From Aaosphaeria pasadenensis (Eukaryota > Ascomycota > Dothideomycetes > Pleosporales), in the NCBI GenBank assembly GCA_022813625.1, contig JAKLMB010000022.1:558001-622000 (forward strand): a DNA stretch of 64,000 nt, written 5' to 3'. The notes below the pieces were generated by a model. The model had not been told where the DNA came from and did not search any database. It saw only the letters and a list, made by a program, of their open reading frames with translations. Shown piece after piece: positions 54,956 through 64,000 of the stretch. A program made the position numbers and the translations under genes. The first letter of the stretch is position 1. Every line of letters starts with the position of its first letter.

Positions 54956-56302
54956 ATGCCTAACGTCTTTGCTGTTCCAGGTAGGAATGTTCGCGTCTTG
55001 GAAACATTCTATGATAAAGCTGACCTTCCCCATTCTTCTTCATTTGCTTTCGCGAGAGCCTCGAGACGAGCATTATTGTCTCAGTCCTTCTGTCATTTCT
55101 TAAGCAGACTCTGAGTCTCGAAAATGATGCTGCAATTCAAAGAAAGTTGATAAAGCAGGTAAATTAAGGTCAATGCCCACACAAATTTAGATTCTAACAA
55201 TCGTTAGATCTGGCTTGGTGTTGGCCTAGGAGTGATCATATGTCTCATTATTGGCGCGGGTTTAATCGCTGCGTTCTATACTGCGGGTAAAAGAGCCTTT
55301 GATGCCGCAGAATATCTCTGGGAGGGAGTCTTTGCCATCGTCGCCTCCATTATCATTACAATCATGGGAGCTGCTCTACTACGGATAAACAAGCTACAGG
55401 AGAGATGGAATGCTAAACTCAAAAAGATTTTCGAACAAGACGATACGTCAAAGCTTCCGGTATCTAGTCGATTTAAGAAGTGGTCGGAAAAGAATGCGAT
55501 GTTTCTACTTCCGTTCGTCACGGTTCTCAGAGAGGGCATCGAAGCCGTCCTGTAAGCAAAACCGCAATTCTATAGTGGAAAGACACTGACGGATCGTAGT
55601 TTCATTGCTGGCGTTGGAGTTGGTATGCCAGCAACATCATTTCCCTTGGCAGTATTCTGTGGGCTCGGAGCTGGTATTCTGGTCGGAGTCCTGATTTACA
55701 AGTAAGCTGGCTGCAGGAAACATATTAGAGCTTGGCAGACAACTCACATCATTAGGGGCGGAAACAAAACCTCTCTCCAGATATTCCTTGTCGCTTCTAC
55801 ATGCTTTCTGTACCTTGTAGCTGCTGGACTTTTCTCGAAAGGTGTTTGGGATTTTGAAACCCATCAGGTTTGTCTATCGATACCATAAGATTGCCTTGGT
55901 CCTAACGATCCCAGTGGGTAAAAGTTGCCGGTGAAGGAGCTGTCGAGGCTGGTAATGGCCCAGGGTCATACGATATCCGCAAGAGCGTTTGGCATGTCAA
56001 TGTAAGGCTTCTCCTTGACTCGATGTTTACTCTAAGCTAAGAAATTATAGTGCTGCAGCCCAGCAAGCTACGGGGAAGGCGGATGGGGAATCTTCAACTC
56101 CTTGTTTGGTTGGGAGAATTCTGCGACCTATGGATCTGTCATTTCCTACAACCTATACTGGCTGGTTGTAATCATCTACTTTTTCTGCCAAGGATTCAAG
56201 GAAAGGAGGGGCCACTGGCCACTGCAAAAGGCTCCTCAGCAAAATGAGGATGCTGCTAGCGAGCCTGTTGTCGTACACGAAACGCCAGTCACGAAGCCAT
56301 AA
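54956..56302 (+). CDS. FTR1: Ftr1, high-affinity iron permease
   Basis: Ftr1 is the membrane permease that takes Fe(III) from Fet3. Seven exons are inferred: 54956–54980, 55034–55158, 55208–55551, 55600–55701, 55756–55867, 55915–56001 and 56051–56302, about 348 residues. Both iron-binding REGLE-type motifs are present: FRESLETS near the N-terminus and LREGIEAVL in the middle, with helices such as IWLGVGLGVIICLIIGAGLI. The C-terminal exons (CCSPASYGEGGWGIFNSLFG) match the family. Oddity: to join MPNVFAVP to VFFICFRESLE, intron 1 (54981–55033) must end in CAT, not CAG; no AG acceptor keeps the frame. This is either a non-canonical or mutated splice site or a base error. All later introns are normal. 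Confidence 0.9.
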
Positions 56303-57800
56303 GGACGAGGAGATCGAGCTGCGTTGAAGGTTGCATTCGGCTCAGCTTGTCACAAGCTTGGAGAGAATTGTCGGATCCAGATCAGAACGTTGGCCAAAAA
56401 GCGGTACACATTTATGTACACAGAAACACACGTCGTTTCATAGTTGGCTCTTGCAAACTTGCTAGCACTTCTCAGTGTTAATGATAAATACTACATTCAT
56501 TCAATGTATATACTCGTATCTGACGAGGAACTACAACTTTCAGTAAATAAAAATGTTTTCCTTTGGCGCTTTCTCTCAGTGCAAGATTTAGACTTTCGAA
56601 AAGCTATCCAGCTTCTATTCTGTATTACGGATTAACTTTGGTGAGTAAAAGTGCTCATGGAAATGACCTTAATCGGAGCCTTCTGTGAATCCGATAATAG
56701 CACCTCATTCCTTCTCGGGGTTATAGGTACTCATGCTTCCAACCTCATAATATTGCGCCGCCCATTAGGCCCTTCTTCAAGTCTACTTCCTCGAAACATA
56801 TGCTCCTTCTAGCACTAGAGCAGACGCATAGGCGTTGTGCCGTTTTCTTAATTCCGAAAATTATCACCTACATGCTAGGGAGCTAGTAGTATGAATCTAA
56901 TGCATGAACAAGGGTTCTTAGATTATCAGATGGTTTTGTGGTGAGGTGGACCTCAGAGTTGCCATCCGTACCCGACGCGGAAGCGAGCGCTGCAAAGTCT
57001 CCATTCATTATGACAAGCACCAGCGCTAGTAATAAGCTTGTTCATCAAGCATCCGCATGCTGGATCACCCTTGCAAATAGAAAAATAATCTTCCCTGCAA
57101 ACACTAATGCACCTATCGCTAAGATGCGAGGTTGCGGGTCTAGCTCGACATGAAAGAGAGTTGCTATCAGATATCGTGCGATTGAATTGATGTTGGGCAT
57201 TAAGGCAGTATCCGCTTCAACTATGAACAACACATCTACTATACTTTGGCACCAATTATTCGAGGTCCACCGCCGCTGAATTCAAAGCTCAGGCGATGTC
57301 GGTGTGACATTTGGGCGAATTGGCTGATCCTGCTGCAAGCTCGCCGACCGGTCTCTTCGCGCGATTCTTCCCAAAAAGGATTCCAGATCCGGCGCAACAT
57401 TCTGTAATTACAAATGTTCTACGGCCTTCTATAGAGTCATTTTAGCTGTCAGGATGTGATCCCCCAGTGCCTAATGATATGAAAAGTTCAAGCTCTTGGA
57501 GGTGTGGAGATGTAATGCTTCGGATCTAGCCCCCAACTCAAGGTCACTTTCCAACAAACTCTAATCCTGACATGTTCCAACACCATCGACATGCTTAGGT
57601 GTAAATAATCTTCCACTTTCAATTTGATGAAGGCGCTCAAATGCACAAGACCTACCCGGGCGCTGTGTACGCAGTTCGTGCACCATCTGGCTAATCAAGA
57701 TGATCAAGTCGACAATCTACGGGGTGGCTACTTACATTTCAAGTAGGAAAAACTTACTCGAGTTCAATCTTGGTCTTATTATATTTATTTCTATCTGTAT
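56303..57800. other. Gene-poor stretch downstream of FTR1
   Basis: About 1.5 kb with short frames only. One more perfect ATCTGATAA (minus strand) lies at 56,933, with no adjacent gene that I can support. Confidence 0.5.
56933..56941 (-). promoter_or_regulatory. ATCTGATAA motif without an obvious target gene
   Basis: Perfect ATCWGATAA match in gene-poor DNA 0.6 kb past FTR1. It may be unused. Confidence 0.25.
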
Positions 57801-58549
57801 TCATATCTGTTGATTCGATAGAAACGCCATGGACGAATTGACCACCTTGCCTCTATTTCCAATGCCATTGTAGTTTGTGAACATCCGATATAGTGAGTGT
57901 CTGCTCACGGTAGCGACAGGTAGGCTAACTTTGGTTCCTATTAAACATATATGCAACAAATCCAAGAGGTCCTTGTCTTTCACGAAAACATCTTTGACAA
58001 CCATTTCAATACCATCTACTGGGTAAAGGCCGTCCTTAAAATAAGAGATATGGACTTCTACTGCAGTAGAAAGAATCAGCTCATGAAAGAACAACCGTCA
58101 CTTGAAGGCGCGCTTCATTACCTTCGAAAACTTGAGGATCGACTCGTCCAGCGCACGACCATTGAAACTTTTGAACTACATTGTGTCGTTTCTTCATAGA
58201 GTTTGTCGAACACCACAACCGTGGGGACTCCTGTATTCTTTTCAATCCGCTCCTTCGATGAATAAGATCTCGGATATGACTGACTGCTGAGGGATTCACG
58301 CGGATAACTATCTAGAAGTAAGCCCAATGCAATCACAGTGGTTTGAAACTCAGTCCGTTCAAATGGTGACTTAATTTGCCTTAGAAATTCCTGAAAATTC
58401 TCCTTCGTGCCAGTCGTGACAGTACTGTACACGCGAGATGCCTCTATGAATTCGAAAGACTGGCATGAAGATCCATTGAAATGAGGACGGGCGATGCTGA
58501 AGAAAGTAGTCATGTGCGTGGTTGTGAAGGACACTTCTGATCTTAACAA
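57801..58549 (-). pseudogene. Possible small or decayed gene of unknown family
   Basis: Two minus-strand open frames (58,118–58,549 and 57,801–58,094) have protein-like composition (for example TENFQ-like polar segments, then GLYPVDGIEMVVKDVFVKDK). An intron from GTAATG near 58,128 to CTGCAG near 58,061 would join them, but the phases do not match, so the joined product is out of frame. It could be a pseudogene or a mis-drawn model. No family is recognised. Confidence 0.25.
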
Positions 58550-59274
58550 AGGTTCTAGTTGGTAGACGTTATATTCAGTCGATATCCTCGAAGGTAAGAA
58601 TTAGATACCTAGATGAAAGTTAACTTCATCTATTCTTTTTACTTGAATTTTCCATGCCGTGAATAACTGTTCATGACTTCGATCCCCTCCCACACGTCAT
58701 ACACATCCTGCCACTCCAATCTATTTCCACAATCGTACCTAATGCATAAAATCCATCACACGCAGACAGACACACAGTACAAGACCGACAGTCATTCATC
58801 GAACACATTACAAAGAGTCTCTCATGATAGTCCTTTTTCAGAAATAAAACAGCATTACAATCTTCCTCATAACTATTTGGTATCACGCGCAAAAAGTGAA
58901 GGAGCGTCATGGTATCTGGCTAAGGTTCCAACTCCCACACACCACACCGTTGACATGAACCCAAAACCCCTGCAACCCCCATAAAAGTCGAAAGATGAAA
59001 GTCAAACATAATAACATGAGATTTAGAAAGAGAATGGAAAGAAAAGAAAACACCCAGGAGATCCCAACAACATCTAGTATAAATCGGGGGCCTCACGAGA
59101 GGGGGATGAAATCCCAGTCGCTGCCCATATTGTGAAGGTGAAGTGATGCATGCCATCCGACGTTGAATCCGCTCATTCCGGGACGGAAAACTACATTGCA
59201 AGGAGACCATACATGCCATCATCGTTTGTACAATACAATCGTTAACGAACCAATAATTGATCACCAGTAGAAGA
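58550..59274. other. Intergenic, TAO3 3' side
   Basis: This 725 bp stretch contains no supported gene. It likely holds the TAO3 3' untranslated region. Confidence 0.55.
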
Positions 59275-62200
59275 TCACGGGTCTGCACTTTTGGGGTTCA
59301 CCAGGTAGATGTCTGGCACCTTTGGCACTTGCGGAGATTTCTGCAGCGCTTGTTTGATGGCCTCGCGGCTCTTTTCCCTCTCCTTCGGGTCGCCTCCTCC
59401 GCCTGTTAGCCTGCGCATGCCGCTTCGGAAGCGGCTGCGGGTGTCTTCTCTGATGGGCTTCATCACGTTTTCCAGACTGAAAGTCTTGTCTGTGGCGGTG
59501 CCTGCGCTGTTGCTGCGTCCCGTGGTTATCTCGTCATCGGAAAAGGGCTCACCCATTTCGTCCAAGGTTGATGATAGACCTGGCGAGAGCCGTTGAGGTT
59601 GATTGGAAGCAGAGGGTGAGGTGATGGAACGGGAATGGAGGCCAGGGCGAGCAGGTGCTGTGAGAGGGGGTTTGGCGTTCGCAAGAACCGAAGGCGCGGA
59701 GGTGAAAGAGGTGAAGGCTCCTGGGGTCATGACTCCAGGGTCCCTAGATGAGGAGAGCTTAAGGTCCGTGAACCCGCCCTGGAACGAAGTGACGCTAGCA
59801 TTTCGAGTCAAGGATTTGTGCAGAATCGGGGCTGTCTGCTGGTCATAGAGATTCTCCCGCGTGTTGAGATTTCCTGGCAGCGTGGAGAATGAACCGTTAC
59901 CATAGCGGCTGTTGCCAAAGACCGAGCTGTCGGGCAAATCCGTAAGCGTTTCAGTATCGTCATCGTCTTCGAAGAAATCATCGAGACTGTCCAATTTCAT
60001 CACCAGCTCTCCAATGTGGCTGTCACCACGGGTATCCTCAGACGTCATCGTAGCCGTGCGGTAATCCGACATGGGGCTGAACGGGAATTCGTCCTGTCGG
60101 AACTCGATCTTCGGAGTGGCAGCGGTGTCTACATCTATGTTCTCTGCGTTTGCGCACGTATAGAATACAGCGTGGACGTTGGATCGTGTTGATTGCGAAT
60201 GATGCGCAGGAATTGGTATCGACCAGCCGCTCGCTTCCGGGATGCCGTATAATGACTGCGTCTTCTCGTATTGTTTCTTGAAAGCGCGGCTACTGTGAGA
60301 GCCAGCCATGCTCATGCGCAGATGTTGACGCTCGAGAGGGGTGGGAGCGCTGGTGAAATTCATGACGCAATCCAGGACGGCCAAAGCCTGGGGACAGAAA
60401 TCTGTTTGTAGAAGTCGGAGAAGGGGCGATATTAGATCTGCCCCCTTTGTAGCAATCTCTGGTTTCCGCATGTCTATCTCCGGAATGATAACACAGAGGA
60501 CTTCCATGGTGTTGATCTTCATCCAATCCAACTTGTTGCTGAGTAAACTAAGCAAGAATACCAGGCTCGTGAATTCCAGCTCGGGGAAGAAGGACGACCG
60601 GATCGCAGAGATGACCTGTGCCACAAAGTCCTTCTCCGCTCTGTATCTCTTGTTTGCGAATGCAGTCAATGCCTGTGATAGATCGACGCAGTCGTAGGAC
60701 TCGGCTACCTGTGACAAAACTTCGGCATGGGCTGTCACGAAAGGGTCCTTGGTGGCCTCGTCAAACGAGCGCAAGAACCTGGGCATATTGGCGAGAACAG
60801 TATAGACAAGGCGGGTATCGTCGCCAACGATGCGGCTGGGGGGAAGGATTACCAGTCTCTCGAGAAGGCGCAGACTTCGATCTAGACAGACACTTGATCG
60901 TAAACCTTTGTATATGAGAGGGGCAAGGCCTTCAAATTGTCCCTCCCATTTTGGAGGACAATTGATTTCCAGAATCTCAAGTAGGGCGGGGTTTCCTAGA
61001 TCGATCTTGTCCATGAATTTGTCTAACATGCGCATACTCTCCATAAACTCTCCTTCATGTATGGTGTCTAAGCATGCGCATGTTGTCCAGAAGAGCTGAG
61101 GGTATTGAATGAGGTCATCTGGTGTCAGTGCCTCGATAATGACTCTGAGAGTTGTCAAAATCTCCATCGAGAAGAATTGAATATCACTTTCGTCATCCGA
61201 AATTGTATTAGAAAGTCTCGCCAACATGTCGGAGAGCATTGGCTGGTCAAGTGTACTCAGTATGCAACGGAACAATTGGAACGATCGACAAGCCAGATGT
61301 CGCACTGGACAGGAGGTCGCCCATTTCAGCGTGATCTTCCCCCATTTCTCCCTCAGACCTGGGCAAGCATATTCCATAATCCTGAGGACTTCCGTTGCGA
61401 CATAGGACATGGCCTCGGGGACCTTTGCGCCCGAATTCTCTGAGTCTTTGCCGTTCTTGTCGTCGTAATTCCAAACGACCTTGGGATCGTGCCGCCTCAC
61501 ACTCTCGATGAAGTCCTCAACGGACCGTTTCTCATCCGAATCTTCCTCAAGCGAAGATATGACTAGCCCATGAATGAGGTGGATTACCATCTCTCGAGCT
61601 TGATCTTGAACAACCCCTGTGTAATGGTCCCACAATACCAAAACGACCTGGAGCAAAAGTGGCACGTGTTCGGCAGAAAGCTGTAATGGAGGAATGACGA
61701 GATCAACCAATAGGATGAGACATATCTGTCCTAAGGCGAAGCCGGATTGTTTATTGCTGGTGGGGAGGAGCGCATTCAGGTCTGCGAGATAAGGCACGTT
61801 GCCAGCGTCGGCGGGCGGTGGAACAGGTTCGCGCTTCTCGGCCACCATGTTGCGTGGATTGATCTGGAGCAGCAGGAACTCGATGACCTTTTGTCCTGAT
61901 ATCGTGCCCGACAAATGGACGACAATCTGTTTGGAATAATCAACAAAGTTTTGTTCCCGCTTGTCCAAGCAGAGCTTTATTATGAAGTCGAGTATCGTCT
62001 GCACATTCCCGCCATAGGGTCCGTTGGCGAGGGCTTGCCATAGTGCTTGAATCTCGTTATGTAATGCGTTACTACACCGCACAGTGATCTCAAAGAGATT
62101 GACGAGCAGCATGTACGAATTGGCAGTGGGGCCCCCTTCAGGAAATACCTGTAGCTCGATAGATTGAACCCAGGGAAGCATTGCTGCAACCATGTTGCGC

Positions 62201-64000
62201 TGGTGATCTGGCTGCAGTTCCTTGAAGTAGTACGAGAATTGGGAGAACACTAGGAAAGCTAGCTCAGAATGTTCTTTTGCAAGTCTGCAAGACATCTCGA
62301 ACTGTGCAGCTTTGTAGACTGCTATTGTCTTATCCGAAATACTGATGTCAAGATCTTGTAGTTTCGAGTTCTTCTGTTCCCGGGCTTCCAGGACTCTAAG
62401 CAAGCGCGCAGACTTCATACGCAACTCGTTGTTTTCGTGTCCGAGTGTATACAGCCCCGCGCTGAGCACCTTCCAGTAAGGTAGTGCATGGTCTTCCCGT
62501 TCAGTAAGGACTTGGGTGACGACTTCAAAATAGCTTTCTAGAGATTTGGCTGACTTCGAAAGGTAGCACATCTCTATTGCTCGGTCGAGAAGATAGGTGT
62601 GTTCTCGGTTGTGGATGATGAGGTTCTTTAGTGCGCGCCGGCCGATTGCATGAGTGCGATCACTTGCATTCTCAAAGATGCTATCAATCCAAGACAGCAT
62701 GCGACGGACATCGAATTGGAGATGCACCTTGCTGTCCGTGGTGATGCTGACTGGCCCACCGCATAGTGCAGCCATGGCGCTAAGGGCGGCAGTCCGGAGA
62801 TCGCGCTTTTCGATCTCCATGGCAGCTGTGGCTATGCCTTTGTTTCCCATCTCTGCCTCTCTGTCCAGCATGGAGCGTCTCATGTGTTCTTCGCGCTGAC
62901 GTATTTCGGGTTGATTGGCAGAATAACCACACCAGTCTTCCATCAACGTGAAGGCAGCTTTTCGTGCTTGGAATGGCATCCACTGAAGCGGATCCTGTGT
63001 TTTGTTGATCCCTTCGAACCATACCTCTACGAGGCCACAATAGTGGGTCCGCAGCTTTTGGAAGTTCCATTCATTCTGGACGTCTGTGTCGCTGAGAAAT
63101 ATGCGCAAGTCTTTTGTGTAGTTCATGAGATTATTAAGGATCCACTCGTCATTGTAGGCTTCCGGTTCCTTGAGAAAATGGGAGGTGAGCTTGTACACAT
63201 GAGTGATCTCGGTGCGAAGATGATCGGTACGGCGATTTCGGCGCGGACTACTGATGGTTCTTGTGTGCATGCCTAAACGTGACTTTGCTTCCTCTGCACA
63301 CGCTGCTGCGTGGCCTTGAAGAGATTCCAAGAGCGTCCGGTACAGATTCATGTTGATCGATCCTAGGCCCACAACAGCAGCATCTCGTACTGCTAAGTTA
63401 TCGGTTGACAGGAATGGGAGCACCTTGGCAAACAACTCTGAAGCGGTATATACCTTATTGGAGCTCTTCTGCGAGGACTTGGAGCTTTTCCGGGAATGCG
63501 CCGCCGGGCTATGGAGTGCGACTTGGTTGCTTTGCCCCAGGTTGGTGAGGGTAGTGAAAGCAAAGATGAGATAGAGCTTCCATTGCTCGACTATCATCTC
63601 GGGGGACGTAGTTGCGAGACGACTGCTGTATCTTCCACCATTGGAATCGAATGCGGAATATGGACCAGTGCGGTGTCCTTCAATTAATGTTACCAGAGTT
63701 TTATGCATCTGAGCAAGGCGTGCACAGACTATATCGCGAGTGAGAGTGACGGCGAACGGGCAGCCTTCGAAACTGAGTCGTATAAGATTGGGGAAAATCT
63801 TGAACCAAAGGGTGGAGTCGTAAGGGACGTCGCTGCTGCACAATTCGACTAGAGTACTTTGAACATTGCTCTTCCTCATTCCTCGCTGTAAACGACTCCG
63901 TTCGGCGAGCGACAGTTTTTCGAGGCTGATATCCAAGACCTTCTGTGGACTGCCTTCCATGACCCGAATCACTCTCGAGCTACTGCCTCCAAGGGCGATA
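59275..64000 (-). CDS. TAO3: Tao3/Pag1 (Furry/Mor2) cell-morphogenesis scaffold, C-terminal two thirds, cut by window
   Basis: Tao3 is the large Furry-family scaffold of the RAM/MOR network, which works with the Cbk1-type NDR kinase in polarised growth and cell separation. A single uninterrupted frame covers about 1,575 residues. It runs off the right edge with no stop or required start: the frame is still open upstream of the ATG at 63960 (GGSSSRVIRV before MEGSPQKVLD). Fungal homologues exceed 2,000 residues, so the N-terminus is missing. The visible part is alpha-helical HEAT/ARM-like repeat (YDSTLWFKIFPNLIRLSFEG, SWIDSIFENASDRTHAIGRR, CSRLAKEHSEL-like helices). It ends in a Ser/Thr/Pro-rich acidic tail (FFEDDDDTETLTDLPDSS) and a basic stretch near the C-terminus. 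Confidence 0.92.
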   Translation of the reverse strand, partial: IALGGSSSRVIRVMEGSPQKVLDISLEKLSLAERSRLQRGMRKSNVQSTLVELCSSDVPYDSTLWFKIFPNLIRLSFEGCPFAVTLTRDIVCARLAQMHKTLVTLIEGHRTGPYSAFDSNGGRYSSRLATTSPEMIVEQWKLYLIFAFTTLTNLGQSNQVALHSPAAHSRKSSKSSQKSSNKVYTASELFAKVLPFLSTDNLAVRDAAVVGLGSINMNLYRTLLESLQGHAAACAEEAKSRLGMHTRTISSPRRNRRTDHLRTEITHVYKLTSHFLKEPEAYNDEWILNNLMNYTKDLRIFLSDTDVQNEWNFQKLRTHYCGLVEVWFEGINKTQDPLQWMPFQARKAAFTLMEDWCGYSANQPEIRQREEHMRRSMLDREAEMGNKGIATAAMEIEKRDLRTAALSAMAALCGGPVSITTDSKVHLQFDVRRMLSWIDSIFENASDRTHAIGRRALKNLIIHNREHTYLLDRAIEMCYLSKSAKSLESYFEVVTQVLTEREDHALPYWKVLSAGLYTLGHENNELRMKSARLLRVLEAREQKNSKLQDLDISISDKTIAVYKAAQFEMSCRLAKEHSELAFLVFSQFSYYFKELQPDHQRNMVAAMLPWVQSIELQVFPEGGPTANSYMLLVNLFEITVRCSNALHNEIQALWQALANGPYGGNVQTILDFIIKLCLDKREQNFVDYSKQIVVHLSGTISGQKVIEFLLLQINPRNMVAEKREPVPPPADAGNVPYLADLNALLPTSNKQSGFALGQICLILLVDLVIPPLQLSAEHVPLLLQVVLVLWDHYTGVVQDQAREMVIHLIHGLVISSLEEDSDEKRSVEDFIESVRRHDPKVVWNYDDKNGKDSENSGAKVPEAMSYVATEVLRIMEYACPGLREKWGKITLKWATSCPVRHLACRSFQLFRCILSTLDQPMLSDMLARLSNTISDDESDIQFFSMEILTTLRVIIEALTPDDLIQYPQLFWTTCACLDTIHEGEFMESMRMLDKFMDKIDLGNPALLEILEINCPPKWEGQFEGLAPLIYKGLRSSVCLDRSLRLLERLVILPPSRIVGDDTRLVYTVLANMPRFLRSFDEATKDPFVTAHAEVLSQVAESYDCVDLSQALTAFANKRYRAEKDFVAQVISAIRSSFFPELEFTSLVFLLSLLSNKLDWMKINTMEVLCVIIPEIDMRKPEIATKGADLISPLLRLLQTDFCPQALAVLDCVMNFTSAPTPLERQHLRMSMAGSHSSRAFKKQYEKTQSLYGIPEASGWSIPIPAHHSQSTRSNVHAVFYTCANAENIDVDTAATPKIEFRQDEFPFSPMSDYRTATMTSEDTRGDSHIGELVMKLDSLDDFFEDDDDTETLTDLPDSSVFGNSRYGNGSFSTLPGNLNTRENLYDQQTAPILHKSLTRNASVTSFQGGFTDLKLSSSRDPGVMTPGAFTSFTSAPSVLANAKPPLTAPARPGLHSRSITSPSASNQPQRLSPGLSSTLDEMGEPFSDDEITTGRSNSAGTATDKTFSLENVMKPIREDTRSRFRSGMRRLTGGGGDPKEREKSREAIKQALQKSPQVPKVPDIYLVNPKSADP

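Noticed and set aside
54846..55103. 85-codon open frame covering the FTR1 start
   Set aside because: It is in a different frame from the FTR1 permease motif and has no homology; the ATG at 54956 with splicing gives the family N-terminus.
1..64000. CRISPR arrays, bacterial operons, riboswitches, ribosome-binding sites
   Set aside because: The window is fungal nuclear DNA; no regular direct-repeat/spacer array or prokaryotic signals are present.

Overview
The window is nuclear DNA of a filamentous ascomycete (Pezizomycotina). Genes carry many short GT–AG introns of about 45–120 nt. The tRNA-Gln gene has a canonical intron after anticodon position 37. The proteins (Vps15, Alg2, Nup49, Fip1, U2 A', Tao3, Fet3/Ftr1) are of fungal type. 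A Dothideomycete is my best guess, with low confidence. Exon boundaries were worked out by hand from reading-frame continuity and protein-family conservation.

Region 1 (1–21.2 kb) is a housekeeping block: an omega/Ecm4-type glutathione transferase cut by the left edge, nucleoporin Nup49, a possible 73-residue gene, polyadenylation factor Fip1, U2 snRNP A' (Lea1), a His-rich zinc-finger protein, the Vps15 pseudokinase of the PI3-kinase complex, the Alg2 mannosyltransferase (divergent from VPS15), an intron-containing tRNA-Gln(UUG), a low-complexity lineage-type protein, and an atypical short-chain dehydrogenase.

Region 2 (21.2–28.2 kb) is 7 kb without an intact gene. It holds a full-length but heavily broken Fet3-type multicopper oxidase pseudogene (about 24.6–26.4 kb, minus strand).

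Region 3 (28.2–56.3 kb) is an accessory island built around iron and amino-acid chemistry. In order: bis-heme ferric reductase; secreted amidase; secreted L-amino-acid-oxidase-like flavoenzyme; saccharopine/fructosyl-amine-oxidase-like flavoenzyme; a cysteine-synthase-like PLP enzyme fused to a rhodanese domain; a DHA14 MFS exporter; an allantoate-permease-like MFS; a Ser/Thr-rich single-pass membrane protein; a Qdr-type MFS; a PAP2 lipid phosphatase; and a divergent FET3/FTR1 high-affinity iron uptake pair. Perfect matches to the iron-repressor GATA motif ATCWGATAA occur eight times between 27.2 and 57 kb. I found none elsewhere in the window, where about one per 64 kb is expected by chance. 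This suggests one iron-repressed regulon joining reductive iron uptake to a possible amino-acid-derived chelator pathway; the chelator part is inference.

Region 4 (56.3–64 kb) is a gene-poor 3 kb stretch and then the C-terminal two thirds of the Tao3/Furry cell-morphogenesis scaffold, cut by the right edge. Conserved genes on both sides make the 21–59 kb interval look like an insertion or fast-evolving segment within a conserved backbone.
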